A DNA stretch of 64,000 nucleotides, from positions 496,001 through 560,000 of the forward strand of contig NZ_CP069513.1 of NCBI RefSeq assembly GCF_016889425.1. The letters run 5' to 3'. The first letter of the stretch is position 1; every line of letters starts with the position of its first letter. Below are positions 7,358 through 14,448 of this stretch, in pieces. The translations under genes and the position numbers were made by a program. The notes beneath the pieces are model-generated. The model was not told the origin of the DNA, did no database searches, and saw only the letters and a list, made by a program, of their open reading frames with translations. The DNA is from Corynebacterium amycolatum. Lineage in GTDB: Bacteria; Actinomycetota; Actinomycetes; Mycobacteriales; Mycobacteriaceae.

Positions 7358-8626
7358 CTACCCCTTCCCCATCAGCACCAGGACCACCAGCGCCACGTTG
7401 AGCGCGATGATGAGTCCGCAGATAACCCACGCGACCCGGCGCAGTAGTGGGGTGTTGGCCCAGATGCCCATCTCGGCACGCGAGGAGGTCATGTACACCA
7501 GCGGGACCAGCGCAAACGGGATACCAATCGACAGCACCACCTGACTGAGCACCAGCGCCCAGGTCGGCTCCGCACCGCTGGCGATAATGAGCAGCGCCGG
7601 AATGATGGTGACTATGCGGCGCACCAGCATCGGCACGTGTACTTTCAACAGGTCACGCATAATCAGGTCGCCGGCGTAGCAGCCGACAGAGGACGACGCC
7701 AGCCCGGAGGCCAGCAGCCCAACGCCGAAAAGTATGCCCACCACGGGACCAAGTGCGCTGGTCACGGCAGCGTGGGCACCTTCGATGGAGTCAGTCCCCT
7801 CCACTCCCGGAAGCGCTTCGGCCGCAAGACACAGCATGCCGATATTCACCGACCCGGCCAGCACGAGGGCACCGAAGACATCGATACGCGTGGCACGCAG
7901 GTGTTGGCGCAGCGAAGCGTCATCTTCCACCTTGTACTCGCGGTCGCGCACCAGCCCGGAGTGCAGGTAGACCGCATGCGGCATCACGGTCGCGCCCAGC
8001 ATGGACGCCGCCAGTACCACGGTGTGCGCGCCTTGGAAGCGTGGCAGAATTCCGTTGGCCATCTCCCCGAGGCTCAAGCCCGTAACAAACAGGCCGGCCA
8101 GGAACCCCACCGTAATGACCAGCAGGAACGCCACAATCACGCCTTCAAAAGTGCGTTGCGAACGCCCACCCTGCAGCAGCAACAGCCCCAGCGAGACCAC
8201 ACCAACAATGACACCACCGAGCAGCATCGGCGTCCCGAAAAGCAGATACAGCGCGGTGGCACCACCAATAATTTCCGCCACATCCGTCGCTGCTGCCACG
8301 ATTTCGGCCTGCACCCAGTACGCCAGTCGCCCCGGCCGGTTCGAACCAAAGCGGTCGGCAACACCTGCAGTCAGCGACCGCCCCGTCACCAGGCCGTACT
8401 TCGCCGACAGGTACTGCACAACCATCGCCATGAGGTTGGACACCACCAGCACCCACAGCAGCAGATACCCGTAGCTCGCGCCCGCAGACAGGTTCGCAGC
8501 CACATTTCCGGGGTCCACGTAGGCAATCGCCGCCACAAACGCAGGCCCCAGCAGACTCATCATGGGCTTGCGGTTTTTCTCGCTTGACGACGTCACTTGC
8601 GCCCCTTGCACCCCTGAATCTTTCAC
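7358..8626 (-). CDS. mntH: Nramp-family divalent metal (Mn2+) transporter
   Basis: A 422-residue integral membrane protein of the Nramp/MntH family, about 11 transmembrane helices. The TM1 metal-site motif DPGN is at residues 38-41 (AIAYVDPGNVAANLSAG) and the TM6 motif is seen as ATVMPHAVYLHSG in mid-protein; both carry the residues that hold Mn2+/Fe2+. It should import Mn2+ with protons. It is followed after 38 bp, on the same strand's upstream side, by a flavodoxin-like gene. I see no clear MntR or Fur box. Identity is firm; the exact metal is inferred from the family. Confidence 0.95.
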   Translation of the reverse strand: MKDSGVQGAQVTSSSEKNRKPMMSLLGPAFVAAIAYVDPGNVAANLSAGASYGYLLLWVLVVSNLMAMVVQYLSAKYGLVTGRSLTAGVADRFGSNRPGRLAYWVQAEIVAAATDVAEIIGGATALYLLFGTPMLLGGVIVGVVSLGLLLLQGGRSQRTFEGVIVAFLLVITVGFLAGLFVTGLSLGEMANGILPRFQGAHTVVLAASMLGATVMPHAVYLHSGLVRDREYKVEDDASLRQHLRATRIDVFGALVLAGSVNIGMLCLAAEALPGVEGTDSIEGAHAAVTSALGPVVGILFGVGLLASGLASSSVGCYAGDLIMRDLLKVHVPMLVRRIVTIIPALLIIASGAEPTWALVLSQVVLSIGIPFALVPLVYMTSSRAEMGIWANTPLLRRVAWVICGLIIALNVALVVLVLMGKG

Positions 8627-8664
8627 CTGGCCATTATTTCACGGCCCCGACACTAAATCTTCAA

Positions 8665-9117
8665 TCAGCCCAAAATTTGGGCAGCCATGGTGCCACCGAG
8701 ATTTACTAGGCGGTCGGAGATGTCGTCGTCAAGCGAACCGACAAACACGACGGGTTCGGCCGCAAGCTCCCACTTGTAGCCGGTCGTGATGGTTTTCATG
8801 GCATTTTCCGCGCCGGTGGTGTCGAAGCCACCGCGGATCCAGTAGGAAAATGGCAAACCCTTGGTGACTTCCTGAGCCTCCCGGAAGGTGGTGTCAAAGA
8901 AGTGCTTGAGCGCGCCGGAGATGTAGCCGAAGTTGGCGGAGGTGCCGAGCAGGATGGCGTCGGCGCTGGTCAGGTCGTCGATGGTGGCATCGAGAGCCTC
9001 GACGACCTTGACATCCACGCCCTCTAGCGCGGGATCGTTGGCGCCCTCGAGCACGTGGCTTAAGACTTCCTGCAGGAGCGGGGTTGGGGAATGGTGGACG
9101 ACAAGAAGAGTAGGCAT
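8665..9117 (-). CDS. Flavodoxin/NAD(P)H-dependent oxidoreductase-like protein
   Basis: A 150-residue alpha/beta protein with a flavodoxin-like fold. It starts MPTLLVVHHSPTPLLQEVL, where HHSPTP is the phosphate-binding loop after strand 1; DAILLGTSANFGYISGALKHFFD is the FMN isoalloxazine loop typical of WrbA/NADPH-FMN reductase relatives. It probably binds FMN and acts in electron transfer or quinone reduction; substrate unknown. It lies upstream of mntH on the same strand and could be cotranscribed. Confidence 0.78.
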   Translation of the reverse strand: MPTLLVVHHSPTPLLQEVLSHVLEGANDPALEGVDVKVVEALDATIDDLTSADAILLGTSANFGYISGALKHFFDTTFREAQEVTKGLPFSYWIRGGFDTTGAENAMKTITTGYKWELAAEPVVFVGSLDDDISDRLVNLGGTMAAQILG

Positions 9118-9259
9118 ATCCCCGAGGGTAACGAAGTAGTAGGGTAAGCATAGGTTTCAGCAACAATCCAATGTGTATCAATTCGAGTAGTGGTGGCATC
9201 CAACAAGAAAGCCTCAAATTCGTACTGAACTAGGCGGAATTCGAAGAACGGAAAATTAG

Positions 9260-9607
9260 ATGGAACCATACATCGGAATTGCAGTTTTTGAGTTAATAAA
9301 GCAAAGAGATTCAACCTCAGTGAATGGGAGCTTCTTCCGTGAGGACTTATACATTGTCTATGCCGATTCTGATAGTGCCGCATACGCACAGGTCGAAGCA
9401 CTAGCCCGCGAAAATGAATTAACCCCAGAAGAGTCTTCCCACTCGGGCGGATCTGTCACGTTGCGCCACATCGTAGATGTCGCCCCCGCTCTTTACGGTC
9501 GCGTCGATACAGACATCGACATCTATTCTCGCCACTTCGCTTCCCTCGAGGATTACAAGAGCTTCGAAATGAAATTAGGCGGCAAAGATCCTCTAGCAGA
9601 GCCCTAG
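9260..9607 (+). CDS. DUF4288-like protein
   Basis: A 115-residue protein starting MEPYIGIAVFELIKQRDSTSV. It has the layout of DUF4288 proteins: a short sheet, then LRHIVDVAPALYGRVDTDIDIYSRHFASLEDYKSFE near the C terminus. Function unknown. No signal peptide. It is followed after 10 bases by a small membrane protein gene, probably an operon. Codon use is more AT-rich than its neighbours. Confidence 0.6.
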   Translation: MEPYIGIAVFELIKQRDSTSVNGSFFREDLYIVYADSDSAAYAQVEALARENELTPEESSHSGGSVTLRHIVDVAPALYGRVDTDIDIYSRHFASLEDYKSFEMKLGGKDPLAEP

Positions 9608-9617
9608 GCCCCGCATC

Positions 9618-9875
9618 ATGAATCGCTACCGAAACTTCGCCGCTGCCGCACTCTTCCTAGCCTTGGCTTGCTACATTGGACTGTTTTTCGTCAGCACTGC
9701 ACTCTCCAATTTCTGGACAATACCCCTCGCTGCCGGAGTCTTCGGATTCGGTCTGGTTAGCTTTCTTGCAGCACTGAAGGCCCGATCAAACGGTTTGACA
9801 ATCGTGGCGGCACTAGTTGCATTCGCACTCTTGCCCCTAACGTATGCGCTTGCCGTAGTTCTCGGCGGGCCCTAG
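9618..9875 (+). CDS. Small membrane protein
   Basis: An 85-residue protein with three predicted transmembrane segments (residues about 8-30, 34-53, 58-82) and a short basic loop (KARSNG). No family recognised. It lies 10 bases after the DUF4288-like gene, and its stop codon overlaps the stop of the convergent gluQ by four bases. Confidence 0.6.
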   Translation: MNRYRNFAAAALFLALACYIGLFFVSTALSNFWTIPLAAGVFGFGLVSFLAALKARSNGLTIVAALVAFALLPLTYALAVVLGGP

Positions 9876-10846
9876 AAAATCACCTGTCCGCGAGGAATTT
9901 CCAGACCCGCACGCAGGGCTTCAGGGAGGTCGGCAATGGAGTCGAGCTCTGCGCTCGCGCCACCATCGCTACCATCGCCACCATCACTGCCGTTACCGCC
10001 ACCGAGCGAATCCAGAATCCACCGCTGCGCTGCACCCACGGGTACCTCGCCGAGAGTCACGTCACCATCACGCTTGGACAACCGGCGCCCCTCCGAGTTC
10101 ACCACCAGTGGTACGTGCACGAACGAAGGCGCCGCATACCCCAAAAGACCAGCCAAGTAAGCCTGCCGCGGAGCCGAGGACATCAGGTCATCACCACGCA
10201 CGACTTCAGTGACACCCTGCTCGGCATCATCGACGACGACCGCAAGGTTGTAGGCCCACATGTCATCGGCACGCTGAAGGACAAAGTCATCGATCGGGGC
10301 GGTAATCTCGCCATGCAGCTCATCGGTCGCAGTCCCCTCACGCACCTGCGATTTCAGGCGTATCGACGGCCTTCTCCCCGCCGCCGCAAATTCGGCTTTT
10401 TTCGCGGCGAGGTGCTCGTCGTCAAGCGAACGGCACGTACCGGGATACTGACCTGGCACGCCATGGGGCGCGGAGGAGGCGGCGAGGATTTCGCGGCGCG
10501 TGCAGAAGCAGGGATAAGTCAGGCCGCGTTGCGTGAGGTCGGCGAGCGCGGATTCATACAGGTCAGAGCGTTCTGACTGGCGGACCGGGGTGCCATCCCA
10601 GTTGATGCCGATGGCCTCCAGATCGGCGAGCTGCTGCGCCTCATACTCGGGGCGGGAGCGCTGGCGGTCGATATCTTCGATACGCACGATGAAGCGGCCA
10701 CCCTGCGCACGGGCGTGCGCCCAGGCCAACACTGCGGTGCGCAGGTTTCCCAGGTGCAGCCGACCGGTCGGCGATGGGGCGTAGCGGCCGGTGGGAGGTA
10801 GGAGCTTTGAACTGTTGACGGTTATCGCTTGCTTTGAATTGGCCAC
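9872..10846 (-). CDS. gluQ: Glutamyl-queuosine tRNA(Asp) synthetase
   Basis: A 324-residue class Ia synthetase fragment without an anticodon-binding domain, as in GluQ-RS. The ATP-site HIGH-type motif is HLGN (residues 31-34) and the KMSKS-type motif is RLSKRDGD near 262. A zinc-type site CFC plus QYPGTC lies near 112-140. GluQ-RS attaches glutamate to queuosine at position 34 of tRNA-Asp, so it depends on the queuosine that Tgt would make; tgt and a YhhQ transporter lie within 5 kb. A Gly/Ser/Asp-rich insert (GGGNGSDGGDGSDGGA) near residue 280 is unusual and probably a disordered loop. Confidence 0.9.
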   Translation of the reverse strand: MANSKQAITVNSSKLLPPTGRYAPSPTGRLHLGNLRTAVLAWAHARAQGGRFIVRIEDIDRQRSRPEYEAQQLADLEAIGINWDGTPVRQSERSDLYESALADLTQRGLTYPCFCTRREILAASSAPHGVPGQYPGTCRSLDDEHLAAKKAEFAAAGRRPSIRLKSQVREGTATDELHGEITAPIDDFVLQRADDMWAYNLAVVVDDAEQGVTEVVRGDDLMSSAPRQAYLAGLLGYAAPSFVHVPLVVNSEGRRLSKRDGDVTLGEVPVGAAQRWILDSLGGGNGSDGGDGSDGGASAELDSIADLPEALRAGLEIPRGQVIF

Positions 10847-10998
10847 TATTACAGATTAGCGAGCCGACTAGAAGAAATGCGACAATCCCTTCATCCAATT
10901 AAAATTCATACAATCTTATTTATTGACTATCGGCTACCCCCAGATTAGACGGTTGCCAAAATAACGCAATTACCTCCCCATAGGGCATTAATTATTTT

Positions 10999-11040
10999 GT
11001 TATAATTTTCCCATGCCAGCCGATCAAACATATTTGAGGA
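10999..11040 (+). promoter_or_regulatory. Extended -10 promoter and RBS in an AT-rich gap
   Basis: TGTTATAAT (10998-11006) is an extended -10 box in an AT-rich stretch after gluQ, with no good -35. A GAGGAC ribosome site follows at about 11036-11041, ahead of an ATG at 11050. Bases 10847-10990 otherwise hold only the divergent gluQ upstream region. Confidence 0.5.
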
Positions 11041-11049
11041 CACTCAATA

Positions 11050-11307
11050 ATGACCAAAAAGGAAAAACATAACCCATCGTAAATTCACATCATTAATTCT
11101 GGCTGCAAGCGCTACCGTCACATCTCTTTGCGCAATGCATCCAGGAACAGCCTCCGCAAGCCCACATAACGCTGACGCATTACTCAACCAGGGAACAACG
11201 GACTTGCACCGCTAAAAAACGTTGATATCCAACCTGGAATGATGTGCGCCCGCCTTTTCGTAAGCGGATCTTTCCGAGGTGAGCAATGTCACCACATTTA
11301 CAATTAA
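11050..11307 (+). pseudogene. Frameshifted small secreted protein
   Basis: The ATG at 11050 has a ribosome site but its frame stops after 10 codons. Removing one base from either A5 run (11056-11060 or 11063-11067) joins it to a frame encoding a typical Sec signal peptide: basic start, HRKFTSLILAASATVTSLCA core, TASAS cleavage region. That frame ends at 11215. A third frame continues with APLKNVDIQPGMMCARLF up to a stop at 11305-11307, so two shifts would restore a protein of about 85 residues. It may be a decayed gene, a sequencing error, or slippage-controlled. The region is AT-rich relative to its surroundings. No family recognised. Confidence 0.4.
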
Positions 11308-11561
11308 AGTCACTACAGTTCATTTCCGTTGCAGGAATAGCGGTAAGCATTATTTGCATACTAGGTATCGCAAATGGCATGTATACGCTGGGGCAGCTTG
11401 CTCAGCAAACTGCTCACATGAGCGCAACCGCTGTCACCGCAAAGGCCGACAGGGCATTGCTCTATTCTGAAATCTCTCTAGTTGCTCTCCTCGTTAGCTG
11501 CATTGCACTATTTATTTGCAGCATTCGTATGAAAAATATTAACGATGAGAAGAAGCCCTAG
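11286..11561 (+). CDS. Small membrane protein
   Basis: A 91-residue protein with two predicted transmembrane helices (about 10-35 and 60-83) separated by an Ala/Thr/Gln-rich loop, ending in a charged tail (RMKNINDEKKP). GAGGTGA a few bases before ATG 11286 supports the start. It overlaps the end of the frameshifted secreted-protein gene, so the two may have formed a pair. Function unknown. Confidence 0.55.
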   Translation: MSPHLQLKSLQFISVAGIAVSIICILGIANGMYTLGQLAQQTAHMSATAVTAKADRALLYSEISLVALLVSCIALFICSIRMKNINDEKKP

Positions 11562-11675
11562 CGGTTAGCAGAGAGACTGGACTCCCGGAGATTTCGGCTC
11601 TCGCTAGAAAATTCAACCTCGAAGACTTCATCGGCACTCGCTTGGAGCCCTAAGCGGCAGGTAACATTCCCTCCC

Positions 11676-12452
11676 GTGACAAATAACGAAAACCTGCCCA
11701 AGTCTGGGCCGGGCAACGCCGAGGCTGCCGCTGTGAGCACCTCGCACGCGCCCGAGAACGCAACTAAGTCCGAATCCGCAGCACACACGCCACGCCACAT
11801 CCCGGTACCGAAATCGCTGTACCCGATGTTCACGGCTATTTTCATCGGCGTGCTGATTGTCTCCAACATCACCGCCACCAAGGGCGTGGAAATCTTCGGC
11901 CTGGCCACCGACGGTGCCTTCTTCCTCTTCCCCTTGAGCTACGTCATCGGCGACGTGCTTTCCGAGTGCTACGGCTACAAAGCCACCCGCCGCACCGTGT
12001 GGACCGGGTTTGCCATTCTCGCCGGCGCAATGCTCTGCTTCTTTGCCGCCATCAAGCTCCCAGCGGCACCGTGGTATGAAAATCAGGAAGCATTCGCCAC
12101 TGTGCTGGGCACCGTCCCGCAGCTTGTTCTCGCAGGTCTGGCCGGTTATGTCGTCGGTCAGCTGCTCAACGCCTGGTCGCTCAACGCCATTAAGAAGCGC
12201 ACTGGCGAAAAGGCGCTCTGGGCGCGCCTGATGGGCTCGACTGTGGTTGGTGAGTTCGTCGATACGCTCATCTTCTGCTCCATCGCCGCCACCGCAATCG
12301 GCATCGACACCTGGGGCACCTTCATCAACTACGTCATCGTCGGCTTCATTTGGAAGACCGCGGTCGAAATCGTAGTCATGCCAATCACCTACGCCGTCAT
12401 CGCGTGGGTCAAGCGCCGCGAAGGCTACTACGACACTCACGTTCCCGCTTAA
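11676..12452 (+). CDS. yhhQ: Queuosine precursor transporter (YhhQ/VUT family)
   Basis: A 258-residue protein, GTG start, with a cytoplasmic N-terminal tail of about 45 residues and then about six transmembrane helices. Family marks include LIVSNITATKGVEIFG, FPLSYVIGDVLSECYGYKATRR and WARLMGSTVVGEFVDTLIF. E. coli YhhQ imports preQ0/preQ1; other family members carry queuine. With tgt and gluQ nearby and no preQ synthesis genes in view, a salvage role is likely. The tail is longer than in E. coli and low in complexity, so a later start is possible. A strong terminator follows. Confidence 0.88.
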   Translation: MTNNENLPKSGPGNAEAAAVSTSHAPENATKSESAAHTPRHIPVPKSLYPMFTAIFIGVLIVSNITATKGVEIFGLATDGAFFLFPLSYVIGDVLSECYGYKATRRTVWTGFAILAGAMLCFFAAIKLPAAPWYENQEAFATVLGTVPQLVLAGLAGYVVGQLLNAWSLNAIKKRTGEKALWARLMGSTVVGEFVDTLIFCSIAATAIGIDTWGTFINYVIVGFIWKTAVEIVVMPITYAVIAWVKRREGYYDTHVPA

Positions 12453-12457
12453 CGACG

Positions 12458-12512
12458 AAAAAAGTGCCGCGACCTCGCCTGAGATGCGAGTAGTCGCGGC
12501 ACTTTTTGTTTT
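12458..12512. terminator. Bidirectional terminator between yhhQ and ABC permease
   Basis: AAAAGTGCCGCGAC and its complement GTCGCGGCACTTTT form a 14-bp stem with A and T runs at both ends. It sits between two convergent genes and would work in both directions. Confidence 0.9.
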
Positions 12513-12513
12513 T

Positions 12514-13293
12514 CTACTTCACATCCCGTTTGGCATTGGCCCAATGAGCAATGCCAACAGCCACAACGATCCAGGCCACCAGCACCACGATGTTGAACCA
12601 CATCGGCTGCGTCATGCCAGCCTCAAACCCGAGACGTGGATTCTCCGGGTTTGCCATCAGACCTCCCAGCTGCGTTGACAACTGCTGAATGCGCGCCCCC
12701 GGCGTGACCAGCCACAGTGGCCGGAAAATCGCATACGCCAGCGCCGCGAACTCCAGCATGCTTTCCACCACGAGAATCCACACCAGCGGGATGGCGACAG
12801 CGGCCACGCGCGAGCGAGTCAATACTCCCAGCGACATCGCGATCAGCCCAAACACGACAAAGCCAAGCACTCCGGCGAGCATGTCCGTGGCAGCGTCACC
12901 GCCCTCGAACTCCACGCGCGGCGAAACTGTCACTGCCAACCAGGCAATAGCTACACCGATGACCCAACAGGCAGCAATCAACACAAGCGTCAGCGTCATC
13001 CGCGCGGCCAGCCACAAACTCCTTCGATCCTGCGTCAAGAACGCATGCGCATTCATCTGATCGTTGTACTCACCCGCCAGGGTGGAGCCGCCAAAGGCAA
13101 CCACAATCATGTTGAAGATCACCGTCCCCAACAGCAGCAATTCCCAATCAGCTGTCGCACCAACGTCGGCCGCCATGCTGAAAGCCACCATCGGCCCAGC
13201 TATCGAGCCGACCAACAGCACCACATACACCCACGTACCGCGCAGGCTGGCTAGCTTCATCCATTCCGACCGCAAAGCGTTTCCAAAACTCAT
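12514..13293 (-). CDS. ABC-2 type exporter permease
   Basis: A 259-residue membrane protein with six predicted helices and the ABC-2 pattern: an amphipathic N terminus (FGNALRSEWMKLASLRGTW), then FGGSTLAGEYNDQMNAHAFLTQDRR between helices 2 and 3. ATG 13293 is preferred to the in-frame codon at 13317 because GGGGAG lies eight bases before it, just after the stop of the upstream ATPase gene. It pairs with that ATPase to form a drug, peptide or lipid exporter of unknown substrate. Confidence 0.85.
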   Translation of the reverse strand: MSFGNALRSEWMKLASLRGTWVYVVLLVGSIAGPMVAFSMAADVGATADWELLLLGTVIFNMIVVAFGGSTLAGEYNDQMNAHAFLTQDRRSLWLAARMTLTLVLIAACWVIGVAIAWLAVTVSPRVEFEGGDAATDMLAGVLGFVVFGLIAMSLGVLTRSRVAAVAIPLVWILVVESMLEFAALAYAIFRPLWLVTPGARIQQLSTQLGGLMANPENPRLGFEAGMTQPMWFNIVVLVAWIVVAVGIAHWANAKRDVK

Positions 13294-13306
13294 CTCAGTC
13301 ACTCCC

Positions 13307-14269
13307 CTACTGCCCAATCGCCTGCGCGCGGTACTCCTGCGATTCCTGGGTCGCAGCCAGGAACTTTTCCTCTAGGTTGTCGCGCTTCGTGTTCAACCGC
13401 GTCACCAGCAGCCCCTCACGCAGGGCAGCAGCCGCAATGTCGCGGCGGAGTTGCTGCTCGCTGATGCCGTCGTAAAGCGGAATGCGCAATTGCTTATCGA
13501 CGTCAACCCCACGCGCCACCGGCCCCAACGCCTGCAGCAGCCGAGCCGGATCATCGACCTCAACTTCGACGACCGTGCCGTCGGCGAGGAATTCGTCCAT
13601 GGTGTACTCGCCGATCATGCGGCCGCGACCGATGACGACAATGCGGTCGGCGGTGAGCTGCATCTCGGAAAGGAGGTGCGACGACACGAGAACAGCGCAG
13701 CCCTGTGCTGCCAGGGCCTTGATGGTGTGGCGCATCCACGAGACGCCTTCCGGGTCCAAGCCGTTGACCGGCTCATCCAAGATCAGATGCTGCGGCTTGC
13801 CGAGCAGAGCCGCCGCCACTCCCAGACGCTGCTTCATACCCAGCGAATAGCCGCCGACCTTGTCCTTCGCCGCCTCGGTCATACCGACCTGCTCGAGGCA
13901 CTCCTCCACACGGGTGTCGGGGATGCCGGCGCCGCGGGCGAGGGCCCGCAGATGAGCACGACCCGAACGAGCCTTGTTGTGCCACGTCGCATCCAGGATT
14001 GCGCCCGCGACGCTGGGCTTATTCTTCAGCGTGGAAAAGGGCTGGTTGCTGTAGGTGTTGCCCTGTGAATCCGTCCCGGTGAACAAGGCCTGGCCCGTGG
14101 TCGGGGCATCGAGGCCCAGCATGCAGCGCATGGTGGTGGACTTGCCGGAGCCGTTTGGGCCGAGAAAACCTGTCACTACACCGTCGGGAACGGTGAAGGA
14201 CAGGTCATCGACGGCTAATTTCGAGCCGTACTTCTTGCTGAGTCGTTCAACCGTGATCATGCCCTCCAT
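13307..14269 (-). CDS. ABC-2 type exporter ATPase
   Basis: A nucleotide-binding protein of about 320 residues. Walker A is GPNGSGKST, the signature is YSLGMKQRLGVA, Walker B is LILDEPVNGLDPEG, followed by the switch His in SSHLLSEM. The domain starts at MITVERLSKKYG. The frame extends to a GTG at 14344, but that codon lies inside a 31-bp inverted repeat, so a start at 14269 or 14260 is more likely; no ideal ribosome site is seen for either. The C-terminal domain (after about 220) resembles multidrug/antibiotic resistance ATPases. Partner permease follows at once. Confidence 0.88.
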   Translation of the reverse strand: MEGMITVERLSKKYGSKLAVDDLSFTVPDGVVTGFLGPNGSGKSTTMRCMLGLDAPTTGQALFTGTDSQGNTYSNQPFSTLKNKPSVAGAILDATWHNKARSGRAHLRALARGAGIPDTRVEECLEQVGMTEAAKDKVGGYSLGMKQRLGVAAALLGKPQHLILDEPVNGLDPEGVSWMRHTIKALAAQGCAVLVSSHLLSEMQLTADRIVVIGRGRMIGEYTMDEFLADGTVVEVEVDDPARLLQALGPVARGVDVDKQLRIPLYDGISEQQLRRDIAAAALREGLLVTRLNTKRDNLEEKFLAATQESQEYRAQAIGQ

Positions 14270-14336
14270 GATGCCGGTTGAGACTGCCTCGCGCAGTAGA
14301 GCTAGGTCTAGTTTTGAGGTCCCCGGGCCCAAGTTC

Positions 14337-14408
14337 CACTTCACGACACGGGTGTCACCTCATGCCACCTCCACAGCTGGCACGAGGTGACATGGCTGTC
14401 GTGAAGTG
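14337..14408. repeat. 31-bp imperfect inverted repeat downstream of tgt
   Basis: Arms at 14337-14367 and 14378-14408 are complementary except for a 4-base internal block and one further mismatch, around a 10-base loop. The outer segment is CACTTCACGACA and the inner one TGTCACCTC plus TGCCA. It lies between tgt and the ABC ATPase gene, both on the minus strand, and could be a terminator or processing hairpin, an operator pair, or a remnant of a mobile palindrome. No T tract follows. Confidence 0.75.
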
Positions 14409-14448
14409 CGAAAAGCTAGAAGTCTAGCCCCACCCCAGTCCTCAGCCG

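Noticed and set aside
13294-13317. Upstream start for the ABC permease
   Set aside because: It would overlap the ATPase gene and lacks a ribosome site, whereas GGGGAG precedes the ATG at 13293.
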